From DATFRY01 sp963764695 (GTDB taxonomy: Bacteria > Myxococcota_A > Polyangia > Haliangiales > Haliangiaceae), in NCBI GenBank assembly GCA_963764695.1, contig CAVXTW010000002.1:496001-560000 (forward strand): a stretch of 64,000 bases of DNA, written 5' to 3'. The notes beneath the pieces are model-generated. The model saw only the letters and a program-made list of their open reading frames with translations. It was not told the origin of the DNA and made no database searches. The translations under genes and the position numbers were made by a program. The first letter of the stretch is position 1; every line of letters begins with the position of its first letter. Shown piece by piece: positions 22,319 through 32,110 of this stretch.

Positions 22319-22362
22319 GTGGTCTTCCCGTCCCGAGCCCCCCGTCGCCGCCGTTCTCTCCT

Positions 22363-23625
<1,263 letters not shown>

Positions 23626-23791
23626 GCGGCGGACACTAGCATGCGAGCGACGGGCTATCTTCGCACGCCTCGGGGCGCTTTGAGGGGCCGTCGTGGCACT
23701 GCAAGGCGGCGAAACGCGATGGGTTCGACGCGTCATCGCGGACACTGGCTCTCTTGACCGGGCGACGGGTGGGGTGCTTGGGTAGGAGCGC

Positions 23792-24451
23792 ATGACCGAG
23801 TCCACCACCTTTGCCAGTGCACGGTCGTCGCGCGCGGCCGTCTCGCTCGAGACCGTCGAGGCCACCATCTCGGCGCTGACCGAGATCGACGAGACCGGCG
23901 ACAAGCGGACCATGGGGCGCATGGCCCGCCGGCTCGGCAAGGAGCAGCCGGCGCTGTTGCGGCGGGCGGCCACGCTCAAGGATCAGCACGGCGACGCCAT
24001 CGGCGAGGCGGCGGTCTTCTACAGCACGCTGGTGTGGGCCATCTTCGATCGCCACGCCGATCGCGCGCCGCGCTTGACCCCGGGCAACATCGAGCAGGCC
24101 CAGGGCGTGCTCACCGACGAGTGGGCCGCGGTCGAGGGTCTGGCGGACAAGCCGCTTGTCGAGCGCCTGTCGCCGGGCCTTGTGGAGCGCCAGCCGCACG
24201 TCTGCGCCAAGCTGGCCGAGCTCATCGCCGAGGACGTTCGCACCGAGGCGATGACCGCCGAGTGCGCGGAGCTGATCTACTCACCCACCCAGGTGATCGT
24301 GGAGGCGTTCGACGCCGCCATCGACGGCCGCCGCCCCGGCGAGCGGGTCGGCCCGATCGTCCGCGAGGGCGCGAAGGTCGGGCGGAACGATCCGTGTCCG
24401 TGCGGGTCGGGGAAGAAGTACAAGAAGTGCCACGAAGGACAGACCCTGTAG
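23792..24451 (+). CDS. SEC-C motif protein
   Basis: 219 aa. About 190 mostly helical residues of no known family, ending in the SEC-C zinc motif GRNDPCPCGSGKKYKKCHEG, the same small metal-binding tail found on SecA and many nucleic-acid or protein-quality-control proteins. It binds Zn and usually mediates ribosome or SecB contact. The helical part suggests a protein-interaction scaffold. It stands alone between convergent genes, so no functional partner is suggested. Confidence 0.8.
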   Translation: MTESTTFASARSSRAAVSLETVEATISALTEIDETGDKRTMGRMARRLGKEQPALLRRAATLKDQHGDAIGEAAVFYSTLVWAIFDRHADRAPRLTPGNIEQAQGVLTDEWAAVEGLADKPLVERLSPGLVERQPHVCAKLAELIAEDVRTEAMTAECAELIYSPTQVIVEAFDAAIDGRRPGERVGPIVREGAKVGRNDPCPCGSGKKYKKCHEGQTL

Positions 24452-24480
24452 GCGGGCTGTTCCGGCGTCGCTTCTCGTAC

Positions 24481-25281
24481 TCAGAAGGTGCAGCGGATCG
24501 ACGGGCCGGCGGTGAACGGGAAGGCCGCGTCGAAGTTCACGTGCGCGACGTACCAGAGGGTGACGTCCTCGCCCTCGATCGCCTCGTCGCCCACGTAGGC
24601 GGCCGGGAAGGGCTGGGCGCCGGCCGCGCTGCGCGGCGTGTAGGGCGGCCACTCGCCGTCGTGGTAGCGGACCGCGAACAGCTCCGCGTCTTCCCAGTGG
24701 CTGGGCCGGATCGCGATCTGGGCGCCGGTGCCGTTGTCGACCTGGCGCCACACGCTTCCGTCCTCGGCCGCGTCGCCCGCGTGCGGCAGCCAGCCCTCGG
24801 CGGTGACGCGATGCCAGCGTCCGCCCTCGAAGTGCTCGAGCGCGTCGTCGGTGGCGCCGTCGATGTCGAAGTCGAAGCGCCAGTGCGGGTGATAGGTGTG
24901 GCCGTCGTGTACGCCGCTGCCGTGGATGATGAGCCACGGCGACATGCGGCCGTCCTGGTGGAAGCGCCACATCTGCGTGTAGCGGAACGGCCCGCTGGCG
25001 AAGTCGGCCGCCAGCTCGAAGCCGCCGCGGAAGTCGCTCTTGCGGATCACGCCGTGCAGGCTGCGCACGCCCAGCGGGGTCCAGAACGGGCCGTGGACCT
25101 CGCCGCCGCTCTCGTCCTCGACCGACAGCAGCTGCCGCTGATGATCGATGGTGACGTACGGCAGCGAGCCCTCCCACAGCACGCGCCGCCCGGCGTAGCT
25201 GGCCAGGTAGATCATGAGGCCGGCCGACTCGGTGACCTTCCAGTGGACCTTCCAGTCCGCTTGCTCGATGGCGTTGCTCAT
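24481..25281 (-). CDS. Copper amine oxidase catalytic-domain-like protein lacking the TPQ tyrosine
   Basis: 266 aa. The layout follows the amine-oxidase catalytic domain: YAGRRVLWEGSLPYVTI near the start (compare the substrate-channel strand), FRYTQMWRFHQDGRMSP where family members have the NYD-Y-x-F-D-W cofactor site, then HPHWRFDFDIDGATDD (compare HxHxxxFRxDxDxDG, two copper ligands), then DVTLWYVAHVNFD (compare LWYTxGxTHVPR). The residue that becomes topaquinone (Tyr) aligns with Phe in GPFRYTQ, and the third His ligand is not conserved. Probably a non-catalytic partner. Transcribed 7 bp after the neighbour at 25289, which supplies the N2/N3-like part. Confidence 0.55.
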   Translation of the reverse strand: MSNAIEQADWKVHWKVTESAGLMIYLASYAGRRVLWEGSLPYVTIDHQRQLLSVEDESGGEVHGPFWTPLGVRSLHGVIRKSDFRGGFELAADFASGPFRYTQMWRFHQDGRMSPWLIIHGSGVHDGHTYHPHWRFDFDIDGATDDALEHFEGGRWHRVTAEGWLPHAGDAAEDGSVWRQVDNGTGAQIAIRPSHWEDAELFAVRYHDGEWPPYTPRSAAGAQPFPAAYVGDEAIEGEDVTLWYVAHVNFDAAFPFTAGPSIRCTF

Positions 25282-25288
25282 CTGCGTC

Positions 25289-25996
25289 CTACCATTGATC
25301 CGCGGGCACGACTTCGACGACCTGGCGATCGATCAGATCGACGACCGCCACCATCGACGGCCGCTCGCCCGGCTGGCCGAACAGCACCGCGGCGCTGCGC
25401 CGGGTGTAGGCCAGCTCGGTGTCGCGCCGGCTCCAGTAGTGCATCGCGGCCTGGGGCTGGTCGCCGAGGACCAGCTCGCGCTTCACGCGCTCGTCGCGGA
25501 TCGCGATGCTGACCGCGGTCTCCTCTTCCTCGCGGCCGAGCGCCGGCTGCGACTGGGTGAGCTGCAGGTGCGCGAGCGTGCTGGTGTCGAGATCGATGAG
25601 CGCCTCGACGGTGCGGTCGGAGGAGTAGTCGAAGGCGACCACGCGGGCCAGCCGGTGCCCGGCCAGCTCGTGGGGCGGCTTGAGCACCAGCGGCTCGACC
25701 GCCGTGATCCGGTAGCGGGCGATCTTGGCCATGTTGGCCAGGCGCCGGTCCTCGGTCATGACGCGCAGCGCATCGGCCCGCTCCCCCTCGCACAGCGGCT
25801 CGAACAGGGCCGGGTCGGCGGCCAGAAGCGCGGCTCGCCGGGCGTCGCGGGCGGCCGACGCCCTGGCCGGCTTTGCAGCGCGCGGGCTCGCCGGAGTGGT
25901 GGTGCGCCCGGCGCGATTCGGCTTGGGCGCCGCGGGCTTGGGCGCCGTGCGGCCGGGCCTCGGGGCCTCCTTGCGCGCTTTTCTCCCGAGCTTCAT
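25289..25996 (-). CDS. Amine-oxidase N2/N3-domain-like protein (partner of 24481)
   Basis: 235 aa from the ATG at 25996; a GTG three codons earlier is possible. A basic Lys/Arg/Pro-rich N-terminus of about 45 residues, then YRITAVEPLVLKPP, VEALIDLDTSTLAHLQLTQSQPALGREEEE, RDERVKRELV, and a closing MVAVVDLIDRQVVEVV. This is the order seen in the N2 and N3 domains of copper amine oxidases (EAVVDLT...SW..., then a second VVDLTRGEVVEV strand). It ends seven bases before the catalytic-domain-like gene at 24481, on the same strand. The two together cover one amine-oxidase polypeptide split in two. Such two-subunit amine oxidases exist. Confidence 0.5.
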   Translation of the reverse strand: MKLGRKARKEAPRPGRTAPKPAAPKPNRAGRTTTPASPRAAKPARASAARDARRAALLAADPALFEPLCEGERADALRVMTEDRRLANMAKIARYRITAVEPLVLKPPHELAGHRLARVVAFDYSSDRTVEALIDLDTSTLAHLQLTQSQPALGREEEETAVSIAIRDERVKRELVLGDQPQAAMHYWSRRDTELAYTRRSAAVLFGQPGERPSMVAVVDLIDRQVVEVVPADQW

Positions 25997-26087
25997 GGCG
26001 CGCACTATACACGCCCGAGGTGACGGCAGCGGGCGCAGTCGGGAAGCTGCTCAGATCGAAGCGCGAGAGCATGCGTTCAAAGCCGCC

Positions 26088-27095
26088 ATGTCGCGGGATC
26101 TCAAGACCTTCTGCCTCCGTATCGCCGCTCTCGGAGCCGCAGCATGCAGCTCGGCCTACGCGGTTCACTCCGGCACAGAAGGCGAGCCGCTCGCCGCTGT
26201 CAGCCAGCCGATCGCGCGCTCGCCCTACGAGGTGGAGTTGCTCGGCGCCGACGGACGCACGCTCGCGACCTACGAGCGCGGCGACCGGTTCTACATCCTG
26301 GGCCAGGCGGGCGACCGCTACTCGATCCGCGTCAGCAACCCCACGCCGCGCCGGGTCGAGGCCATCATCTCGGTCGATGGGCTCGACGTCATCGACGGCG
26401 AGGACGCCGACTTCGCCAGCAAGCGCGGCTACATCGTCCCGCCCGGCGGCGACCTCGTGGTGGACGGCTTCCGCATGTCGACCACGCAGGTGGCGGCCTT
26501 CCGCTTCGGCTCGGTCAACTCGTCGTACGCGCAGCTCAAGGGCAAGGGCCGCAACGTCGGCGTTGTCGGCGTGGCCATCTTCGAGGAGAAGGCGGAGCCG
26601 CAGATCGTGACGCCGGAGCCGCCGGTGGCCGACGAGGGCGGCTGGGGCCGTGGCGGGGGAAGCCGGCACGCCGAGGAGAAGGCGAGCTCGGGCGCCGCGG
26701 CGGGCGCGACTGCGCCGTCCGAGGCGCCGACCGGCGGTGACCCGGCCGCCGAGGCGGCCCCGCCCAGCCCGGCCTCCCCGTCTCCGTCGCAGCCTCGCTT
26801 CGACGACCGCTCGGCGCGCGACAGCGAGGCCGACGCACCGGCCCGCAAGGAGTCGCGCCCCGGCCTCGGCACGCAGTGGGGCGAGGAGCGCTACTCGGCG
26901 GTGGACTACACCCGCTTCGAGCGCGCGAACGCGACCGTGCCGACCGCCGTGGCCGAGCTCCGCTACAACGACGCCGAGGGGCTGCGCGCCCTGGGCATCT
27001 CGCTGCAGCCGGCTCCCGACGGCAACGAGCTCTACCAGCGCGAGACCGCGGATCCGTTCCCGGCGGCGCGCGGCTTCGCGGCTCCCCCGCAGTGA
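26088..27095 (+). CDS. Secreted protein, fold unknown, Ala/Pro/Ser linker
   Basis: 335 aa. Signal-peptide-like start with an AAACS stretch, so a lipoprotein is possible. Residues about 45-170 form one domain rich in strands: YEVELLGADGRTLATYERGDRFYILGQAGDRYSIRVSNPTPRRVEAIISVDGLDVIDG, PPGGDLVVDGFRMSTTQVAAFRFGSVNSSY. I recall closely worded proteins in other deltaproteobacteria, without known function. A 90-residue acidic/Pro/Ala linker follows, then a second short region (VPTAVAELRYNDAEGLRALGISL). Strand-reading region ends at 27095, then an inverted repeat and terminator-like hairpin. Confidence 0.7.
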   Translation: MSRDLKTFCLRIAALGAAACSSAYAVHSGTEGEPLAAVSQPIARSPYEVELLGADGRTLATYERGDRFYILGQAGDRYSIRVSNPTPRRVEAIISVDGLDVIDGEDADFASKRGYIVPPGGDLVVDGFRMSTTQVAAFRFGSVNSSYAQLKGKGRNVGVVGVAIFEEKAEPQIVTPEPPVADEGGWGRGGGSRHAEEKASSGAAAGATAPSEAPTGGDPAAEAAPPSPASPSPSQPRFDDRSARDSEADAPARKESRPGLGTQWGEERYSAVDYTRFERANATVPTAVAELRYNDAEGLRALGISLQPAPDGNELYQRETADPFPAARGFAAPPQ

Positions 27096-27137
27096 AGTGA
27101 TGCGAAATGGCCGGCCCGGTCGGCCCGCGGTTTCGCT

Positions 27138-27174
27138 GATTTGGATGAAATTGACTTTCACTTTCATCCAAATC
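27138..27174. promoter_or_regulatory. 13-bp perfect inverted repeat with nested TGAAA/TTTCA boxes
   Basis: GATTTGGATGAAA and its exact complement flank an 11-base spacer (27138-27150 and 27162-27174). Inside, TGAAA at 27146-27150 faces TTTCA at 27156-27160, and TTTCA recurs at 27162-27166. TTGACT in the spacer could be a -35 box, but no good -10 follows at a normal distance. It is an AT-rich island in GC-rich DNA. Operator-like; no gene reads out of it on the plus strand before the hairpin at 27237. Confidence 0.5.
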
Positions 27175-27236
27175 GGGTTAGCTTGACCCCTGAAGTGTCA
27201 TGGGCGCTCGCTACGGTGCGGGCGTTCGGTGCCCGT

Positions 27237-27289
27237 CCACCCCGCTGCCCGCCTCCCCGAGCGGCGGGGTGGGCGGGCCCTTCTGTTTT
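27237..27289 (+). terminator. Hairpin plus T-rich tail (terminator)
   Basis: CCACCCCGC (27237-27245) pairs with GCGGGGTGG (27264-27272), followed by TTCTGTTTT at 27281-27289, the best Rho-independent terminator shape in the window. A smaller CGGGC/GCCCG hairpin is at 27219-27235. It would end transcripts of the gene at 26088, or a short RNA starting near the inverted repeat at 27138. Confidence 0.6.
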
Positions 27290-27334
27290 CGGCCTCCTTG
27301 ACTGATGCGGCCCCCCCTTGGGCGGGCGCGGCGC

Positions 27335-28181
27335 TCAGGTCGGGGCGAGCAGCAGCTCCATCTCCAGCTGGTGGAGCTCGGTGCGCGCGAAGCCGAGGCC
27401 GTGCAGGGCGGCCGCGCTCATCTCCTCGGGCACCAGCGGCGGAATCTCCCACGCCGCGCCGGGATGCAGCGACTGCACGGCGGACAGGAGCCGCCGGGCG
27501 TGGCCCCGGCGCCGCACCGACGGCATCACGTAGAGCATGCGCAGACCGAGGCGCGCCGGGTTGGCCGCGTTGAGGCACGCGAACGCCTCGCCGCCCAGCG
27601 CGTGCACCTGCATGGCGTCCGGCGACGCGGCGACCAGCGTGTGGGGAGACAGCTGCCACGGCCAGTCGCGGTCCGGCTCGGCGGCCAGGGCGACGGCGAG
27701 GGCGTCGAGGTCGGTCCGGCGGAGGTCCGCGGCGGCCACCGCGGGCAGCGCCGCGCGCGCGTGGCCGACCAGGTGGCGCACGCGGACGAAGCCGGACGAC
27801 TCGTAGAGCGACGACCGCCGAGCGGTTGGCCGCGAACACCTCGAGGCACAGGCGGTCGGCGGCGGCGGCGCGCGCGATGGCGATGCAGCCGTCCATGAGC
27901 GCGCGGCCCAGGCCGAGGCCGCGCCGGGACGCGACGATGCCCATCGCCGCCACGCGCGCGCGACGGCCGCGCTGGGCCAGCAGGCAAAGCCCGGCCGGCT
28001 CGTCGTCGACCAGGACCACGCGGCTCAGGAACAGATCGATCTGCTCGCAGCGGATGCGCGCGGCCAGCGCGTCGGCCGGCTGCGCGATCGGAAACAGGTA
28101 GCCCTCGAAGCTGGCGGTGAAGAGCGCCGACAGCTGCTCCAGGGTGAAGCGAGACGCGCTCTGCATGGTGACGTCCGGCAT
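27335..28181 (-). pseudogene. Tandem GNAT acetyltransferase, frameshifted near 27815
   Basis: The first GNAT domain is intact: MGIVASRRGLGLGRALMDGCIAIA, LCLEVFAANRSA. The frame then fails, but the +1 frame resumes as SSLYESSGFVRVRHLVG and reads through the second GNAT-like half (YVMPSVRRRGHARRLLSAVQS) to the stop at 27335. One extra base near 27813-27822 explains it. The repaired protein would be about 280 aa with two GNAT folds. It acetylates an unknown amine. The start has a good GGAGAG site. It lies 15 bp after the marC-like gene, same strand. Confidence 0.7.
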
Positions 28182-28196
28182 CGTTCTCTCTCCTGT

Positions 28197-28838
28197 TCAG
28201 GTGAGCGCCGGGAACAGATCGCGGATGCCGCCGACCACGAACTCGACCGCGATGGCGGCCAGCAGGAGCCCCATCACGCGCTCGGCCACGTTGATGGTGG
28301 TCCGGGTCAGGAAGCGCTCGGCCAGGATCGCCGAGCGCAGCAGCAGCCACGCCACCACACAGGTGATGAGGATGGCGACGAACACGGCGATGGTGCGCGC
28401 CGGCTGCCACGCGGCGCGGCTCATCAGCACCATCACCGTCGCGATCGAGCCGGGGCCGGCCAGGAGCGGTATCGCCATCGGGATGATGGCGACGTCGTCC
28501 TTGGCCACGCTCTCGAGCTGCTCCTCGTCGGTGGAGCGGGTGCGGGCCGGCTGGGCGCGCATCATGTTGACGCTGGTCAGGAACAGCAGCAGGCCGCCGG
28601 CGATCTTGAACGCGCCCAGGCTGATGCCGAAGGCGCGGAAGATGAGCGCTCCGGCCAGGGCGAACAGCGCCAGGGTGCCGAACGCCATCAGCGAGGCGCG
28701 CAGCGCGGTCTTGCGGCGCTTCTCGACCGAGTCGCCGGCGGTGATGGCGAGGAAGATCGGCACCACCAGCATCGGATCGACGACGAAGAAGATCGCCGAG
28801 AGCGCAACCAGGCTGAAGGTCAGGTCGTCGGCGGTCAT
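28197..28838 (-). CDS. MarC family (UPF0056) integral membrane protein
   Basis: 213 aa with about six membrane segments. Family signatures: FVVDPMLVVPIFLAIT near the start and IPMAIPLLAGPGSIATVMVL in the middle, followed by VMGLLLAAIAVEFVVGGI. The function of MarC proteins is not known (the old link to multidrug resistance was withdrawn). It is the first gene of a short unit with the GNAT gene. Confidence 0.92.
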   Translation of the reverse strand: MTADDLTFSLVALSAIFFVVDPMLVVPIFLAITAGDSVEKRRKTALRASLMAFGTLALFALAGALIFRAFGISLGAFKIAGGLLLFLTSVNMMRAQPARTRSTDEEQLESVAKDDVAIIPMAIPLLAGPGSIATVMVLMSRAAWQPARTIAVFVAILITCVVAWLLLRSAILAERFLTRTTINVAERVMGLLLAAIAVEFVVGGIRDLFPALT

Positions 28839-28926
28839 GGTCGGCTCGCGGGCCCGGCGTGCGCCGGCAGCCCGAAGCCTGTAGCGCGGAGACGCCGCGC
28901 GTCAATGTCCCGCGCCGCCCGTTGCG

Positions 28927-29115
28927 CTACCAGACTCTCGACGCGAGCGCGGCGGTCGCCACCGCGGCGGCGGCCAGCGCGACCGAGATGAGCGCCAGGG
29001 CCGCTGTCCGCATGCGCGCCCGGTGACGCGCCCGCAGCATCGAGCGACTGGAGCCCGCGTGCTCCGTCACGGGCCAATCTCCACAGGACCCCTCCTGCTC
29101 GTTCCCATCGGCCAC
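28927..29115 (-). CDS. 62-aa single-pass membrane protein
   Basis: Short soluble N-terminus (MADGNEQEGSCGDW), a basic patch RARHRARMR, then one 20-residue hydrophobic Ala-rich helix ending in SRVW. A small membrane protein with a positive stop-transfer side is plausible, but there is no homology to confirm it. Low-complexity Ala could also be chance coding of GC-rich DNA, so treat it as tentative. Confidence 0.4.
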   Translation of the reverse strand: MADGNEQEGSCGDWPVTEHAGSSRSMLRARHRARMRTAALALISVALAAAAVATAALASRVW

Positions 29116-29199
29116 CCCCGGTCACGAGCCTATACCTCGGGCACGGCCGGCGATAGTCCTGAGAGGTCTTGCTGATTGCCAGTTGGAACTGGATGGCAG

Positions 29200-29869
29200 C
29201 TAACTGTCCACGAACGTGATATTGGCCTCGATCGGCTCGCGCGTCGTGCGGCAGCCATTGGCCGGCGCGTCGGTGTCGGCGCGTCCCAGTGCGACACCGA
29301 ACAGGACGACGAGATCGTGCGGAATGCCGAGCCGGTGGCGAAGTGGGGCCGGGTAGGCGGCGACCGACGCCATCGGGCAGGTGTCGATGCCGAGCACCGC
29401 CGCGGCCGACAGCAAGGTGCCGAGCCACACACCCACGTCGAGCGTGCCGTACTGGCCCAGCGCGCGATCCTGGGCCACCACGGCCAGGTGCGGGGCGTCG
29501 AACAGCTCGTAGTTGCGCAGCCACGCGTCGTAGCGGCGCGCCTTGTCGTCGCGGGTGATGCCCATCGCGGCGTAGAGCGCGTGGCCGCAGGCGCGCCGGT
29601 GCGTGAGATACGGCTCCGCGGTACTGGCCGGGAAACGGCACCTCGGGCGCGGGCAGCGCCGCGCGCGCGGCGGCCAGCAGATCTGCCGACAGCGCGGCGG
29701 TCGCCGGTGGCGAGGTGACCCAGACGCGCCAGGGCTGGATGTTGCACCAGGACGGCGCGCGCTGGGCCATGGCGAACAGGCGGTGCAGCTCCTCGCGCGC
29801 GACAGGCTCGGGCAGGAAGGCGCGGGTGCTGCGGCGGCGCTCGAGGGCGTCGCCCAGCTCGGAGCTCAC
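29200..29869 (-). pseudogene. Nitroreductase-family flavoprotein, frameshifted near 29618
   Basis: Starts at a GTG whose bases overlap the DUF971 stop (GTGA at 29866-29869). N-terminal part: RRSTRAFLPEPVAREELHRLFAMAQRAPSWCNIQPWRVWV, the FMN-binding opening of nitroreductases. The frame breaks after VPFPGQYR. The +1 frame then gives EPYLTHRRACGHALYAAMGIT and continues through DTCPMASVAAYPAPLRHRLGIP to the stop at 29200. One extra base near 29617-29621 explains it. Repaired length about 222 aa. It would reduce nitro or quinone groups with NAD(P)H. Confidence 0.75.
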
Positions 29870-30168
29870 GGCGTCGGCTCGCCGGGCATCGCGCGCAGGT
29901 CGAGGAAGCGATAGATGCCGGTCGTGTGACCGTCGGAGAAGTGGATGTTGACGCCGTAGTTGCCGACCAGGGACATGGTGGAGACGCTGATCGCCTGCGG
30001 GACGGTCAACTCGTCCAGGATCCGCTCGCCGGTCGCCTCCGAGCGGCACATGGCGCAGTTGCACCGCAGTCGCAGCGCGCGCGCCGAGATCACCTGCTCG
30101 TCGCCTTCGTCCCACACGAAACGGACCTCGTCCTTGCCGAGGCCCACGATCTCGAGCGGCATGGGCAT
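29866..30168 (-). CDS. DUF971 protein (gamma-butyrobetaine-hydroxylase-like N-domain)
   Basis: 100 aa from ATG 30168; a GTG at 30192 and an ATG at 30162 are alternatives. The family pattern is complete: ISARALRLRCNCAMCRSEATGE, then VGNYGVNIHFSDGHTTGIYRFLDLR. Stand-alone versions sit near iron-sulfur or Mrp/ApbC genes in many bacteria and the three cysteines (C-x-C-x2-C) may bind metal. Its stop overlaps the start of the nitroreductase gene, so the two are translated together. Upstream is the repeat shared with 32111. Confidence 0.88.
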   Translation of the reverse strand: MPMPLEIVGLGKDEVRFVWDEGDEQVISARALRLRCNCAMCRSEATGERILDELTVPQAISVSTMSLVGNYGVNIHFSDGHTTGIYRFLDLRAMPGEPTP

Positions 30169-30170
30169 GT

Positions 30171-30206
30171 CTACACATAGTGTGGTGCGCACCCGGTGTC
30201 CAGGTG
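30171..30206. repeat. Copy A of a 36-bp dispersed repeat with GGTGCGCACC palindrome
   Basis: 28-29 of 36 positions match copy B at 32111-32146. The core is the perfect palindrome GGTGCGCACC (30184-30193) followed by GTGTCCAG. Read on the minus strand it shows TGGACA, 17 bp, TATGTG, so it may be the promoter of the DUF971/nitroreductase pair with the palindrome in the spacer. Confidence 0.5.
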
Positions 30207-30219
30207 TCTGGGCGCTTGC

Positions 30220-31863
30220 TCAGCGGAGGATGTAGGCGCGGCCGAAGGAGAAGTCGGAGCCGGGCGCGCCGACGATCATGTCGGCCTTGCCGTCGCCATC
30301 GACGTCGCCACCTCCCGCGACGTCGGCCCCGGCGAACTCGGGGACCGAGCGGTCCTCTTCGTACTCGGTCATGTAGAACGGGATCTGCTCGGAGCCGAGG
30401 TAGGTCGTTGCGATGTCGGCGAGGGGGAAGTCTCCGGTCCATCGCGCGCCCGTGCCGCGTATGAGATACGCGCCCCCCCGGAAGTCGGCGAGCGAGTCAT
30501 CGCCGGCGAGGATGTCGCGGTGACCGTCGCCGTCGTGATCGGTGGCGTCGATCGGCATCGGCCAGTTGTCGATGACCCGCCGGTTCTCGACGGGTGACCG
30601 GAAGGGGGGCGCCCGGAGGATGACGTCCGGGCTGGTGACAAGGACCGACGATCCAAAGCCATCCGGTCGCCCATAGAAGAGGAAGGCCGCGACATCGCCG
30701 CCGGCCACGCCCGCGCCGCCCGCCCACCCGGTGATCGCAACATCGTCCAGGCCGTCCTCGTCGAGATCGCCCAGACCGACGGTGCCGATTCCATGGAGCC
30801 CGAAACCGGAGAAGGTCGCGATGCCGGGTGCCGTGGTCGCGTCGATGTCACCCGCAAGACGGGGGCCGCCCGCCACGAGGTAGATGGCCGACTCCGCGAT
30901 GGACGGCGCGTCATCCGCGTCCGTCACAATCTCTCTCTCGGCGATGAGCACCTCGCTGTCTCCATCCCCATCGATGTCGCCCGCGGGCGCCAGGCCGCGG
31001 CCGAAGCCGGCCGTTCCGGCGCGGCCCCGCAGCGTGGCATCGGCCGCGGTGATGGAGCTCATGGCCGGTCGCCTCTCGGGACCGCCGTAGAACAGGTAGG
31101 TGCGTGCGGCGCCCAGGAACTCGGTCGTCCACGAGTGGTCGGGGCTGGCGCCTGCCACGTAGTCGCCGTAGCCATCGCCGTCCAGGTCGCCGGCCGACGC
31201 GACCGCGGTGCCGAGGCCGCTGCAGCGCGTTTCGCTCACGAAGGTGCTTGCCACTTCCGCGATCGTCGTGATTCCCGACAGGCGATCCGGCCCGCCATGG
31301 ACCAGGTGCACGCCGCCGAACCCGGCGTCCTCGGGGATGTCCTCCTCCGGCTTGCCCTGATCGTCGCAGACCGGTTCGCCCTTGGCTCCGACCAGGAAGT
31401 CGGCGTATCCGTCGCCGTCAACGTCGCCCGCGCCTGCAAGTGCGGAGGCATTCGCGAAGGGCAGACTGTCCACCACGAGGATGGCATCTGGCTCGAAAGT
31501 CGCGTCGTCTGTCCATGTGGTGCGGCCGTACACGACGTAGATGCCGCCCAGCGACCCCCCGCTGGAGACGTCTTCCTTGTAATTGCGCACGAGGAACAGC
31601 GCGTCGTCGAAACCGTCCGCGTCGAGATCGCCTGCGATCAGCACGTCGGCGCCGAAAGCGCTGGTCGAGCACGACGTCTCGCAGTCGCCGATCGAGAGAC
31701 CGTTCAAGACAACAGCCGCTTCGTCGAGGCGTACCGTCTCGCCGCCCGACGGTGGGGTACCCAAGAACGTCACGGTAAAGGGGTCGGAGTCCCCCTCCGA
31801 GCAGCCGGGCAGTGCGAGCGCGCCGAGCGCGCACGTGACGAGGAAGTGTCTGGCCGGCCTCAT
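30220..31863 (-). CDS. FG-GAP repeat lipoprotein (integrin-alpha-like beta-propeller)
   Basis: 547 aa. Lipobox ALPGC. The body is seven or so repeats of the FG-GAP type, each with a calcium-binding loop such as AGDLDADGFDDALFLV, AGDVDGDGYADFLVGA, AGDLDGDGYGDYVAGA, AGDIDGDGDSEVLIA, LGDLDEDGLDDVAIT, GGDVDGDGKADMIVGA. These form an outer-membrane-anchored beta-propeller, a common surface architecture in myxobacteria, probably for adhesion or protein contact. A cysteine-rich stretch (CETSCSTSAFG) opens the mature part. A possible promoter is copy B, about 250 bp upstream. Confidence 0.9.
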   Translation of the reverse strand: MRPARHFLVTCALGALALPGCSEGDSDPFTVTFLGTPPSGGETVRLDEAAVVLNGLSIGDCETSCSTSAFGADVLIAGDLDADGFDDALFLVRNYKEDVSSGGSLGGIYVVYGRTTWTDDATFEPDAILVVDSLPFANASALAGAGDVDGDGYADFLVGAKGEPVCDDQGKPEEDIPEDAGFGGVHLVHGGPDRLSGITTIAEVASTFVSETRCSGLGTAVASAGDLDGDGYGDYVAGASPDHSWTTEFLGAARTYLFYGGPERRPAMSSITAADATLRGRAGTAGFGRGLAPAGDIDGDGDSEVLIAEREIVTDADDAPSIAESAIYLVAGGPRLAGDIDATTAPGIATFSGFGLHGIGTVGLGDLDEDGLDDVAITGWAGGAGVAGGDVAAFLFYGRPDGFGSSVLVTSPDVILRAPPFRSPVENRRVIDNWPMPIDATDHDGDGHRDILAGDDSLADFRGGAYLIRGTGARWTGDFPLADIATTYLGSEQIPFYMTEYEEDRSVPEFAGADVAGGGDVDGDGKADMIVGAPGSDFSFGRAYILR

Positions 31864-31967
31864 GGATACCTCGTGGCCCGAGGTGCCCGGCGGCGTGCGA
31901 AGCGACTCATCGGAGACTCCTGCGGAGAGGTCAGGCTACGGCTACGGCTTCTCTCGCCATCATGCCG

Positions 31968-31989
31968 GTGAGCCGCGAAATCGGCTCAC
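31968..31989. repeat. 7-bp inverted repeat in the gap before the methyltransferase
   Basis: GTGAGCC and GGCTCAC flank an 8-base loop. The 272-bp gap 31864-32135 holds this and copy B of the dispersed repeat, and nothing else recognisable. Function unknown. Confidence 0.3.
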
Positions 31990-32110
31990 GAAAATGCTGT
32001 CGCTCCACCTCTGCGCGCGACGTGATGTGGCGGCACGCACGTCGAGGGAGTGACGTCCGGCTGTGACGGCACCAATCCGGGGTGAGCGGCGGGATTGCGC
32101 CGCTGGAGGG

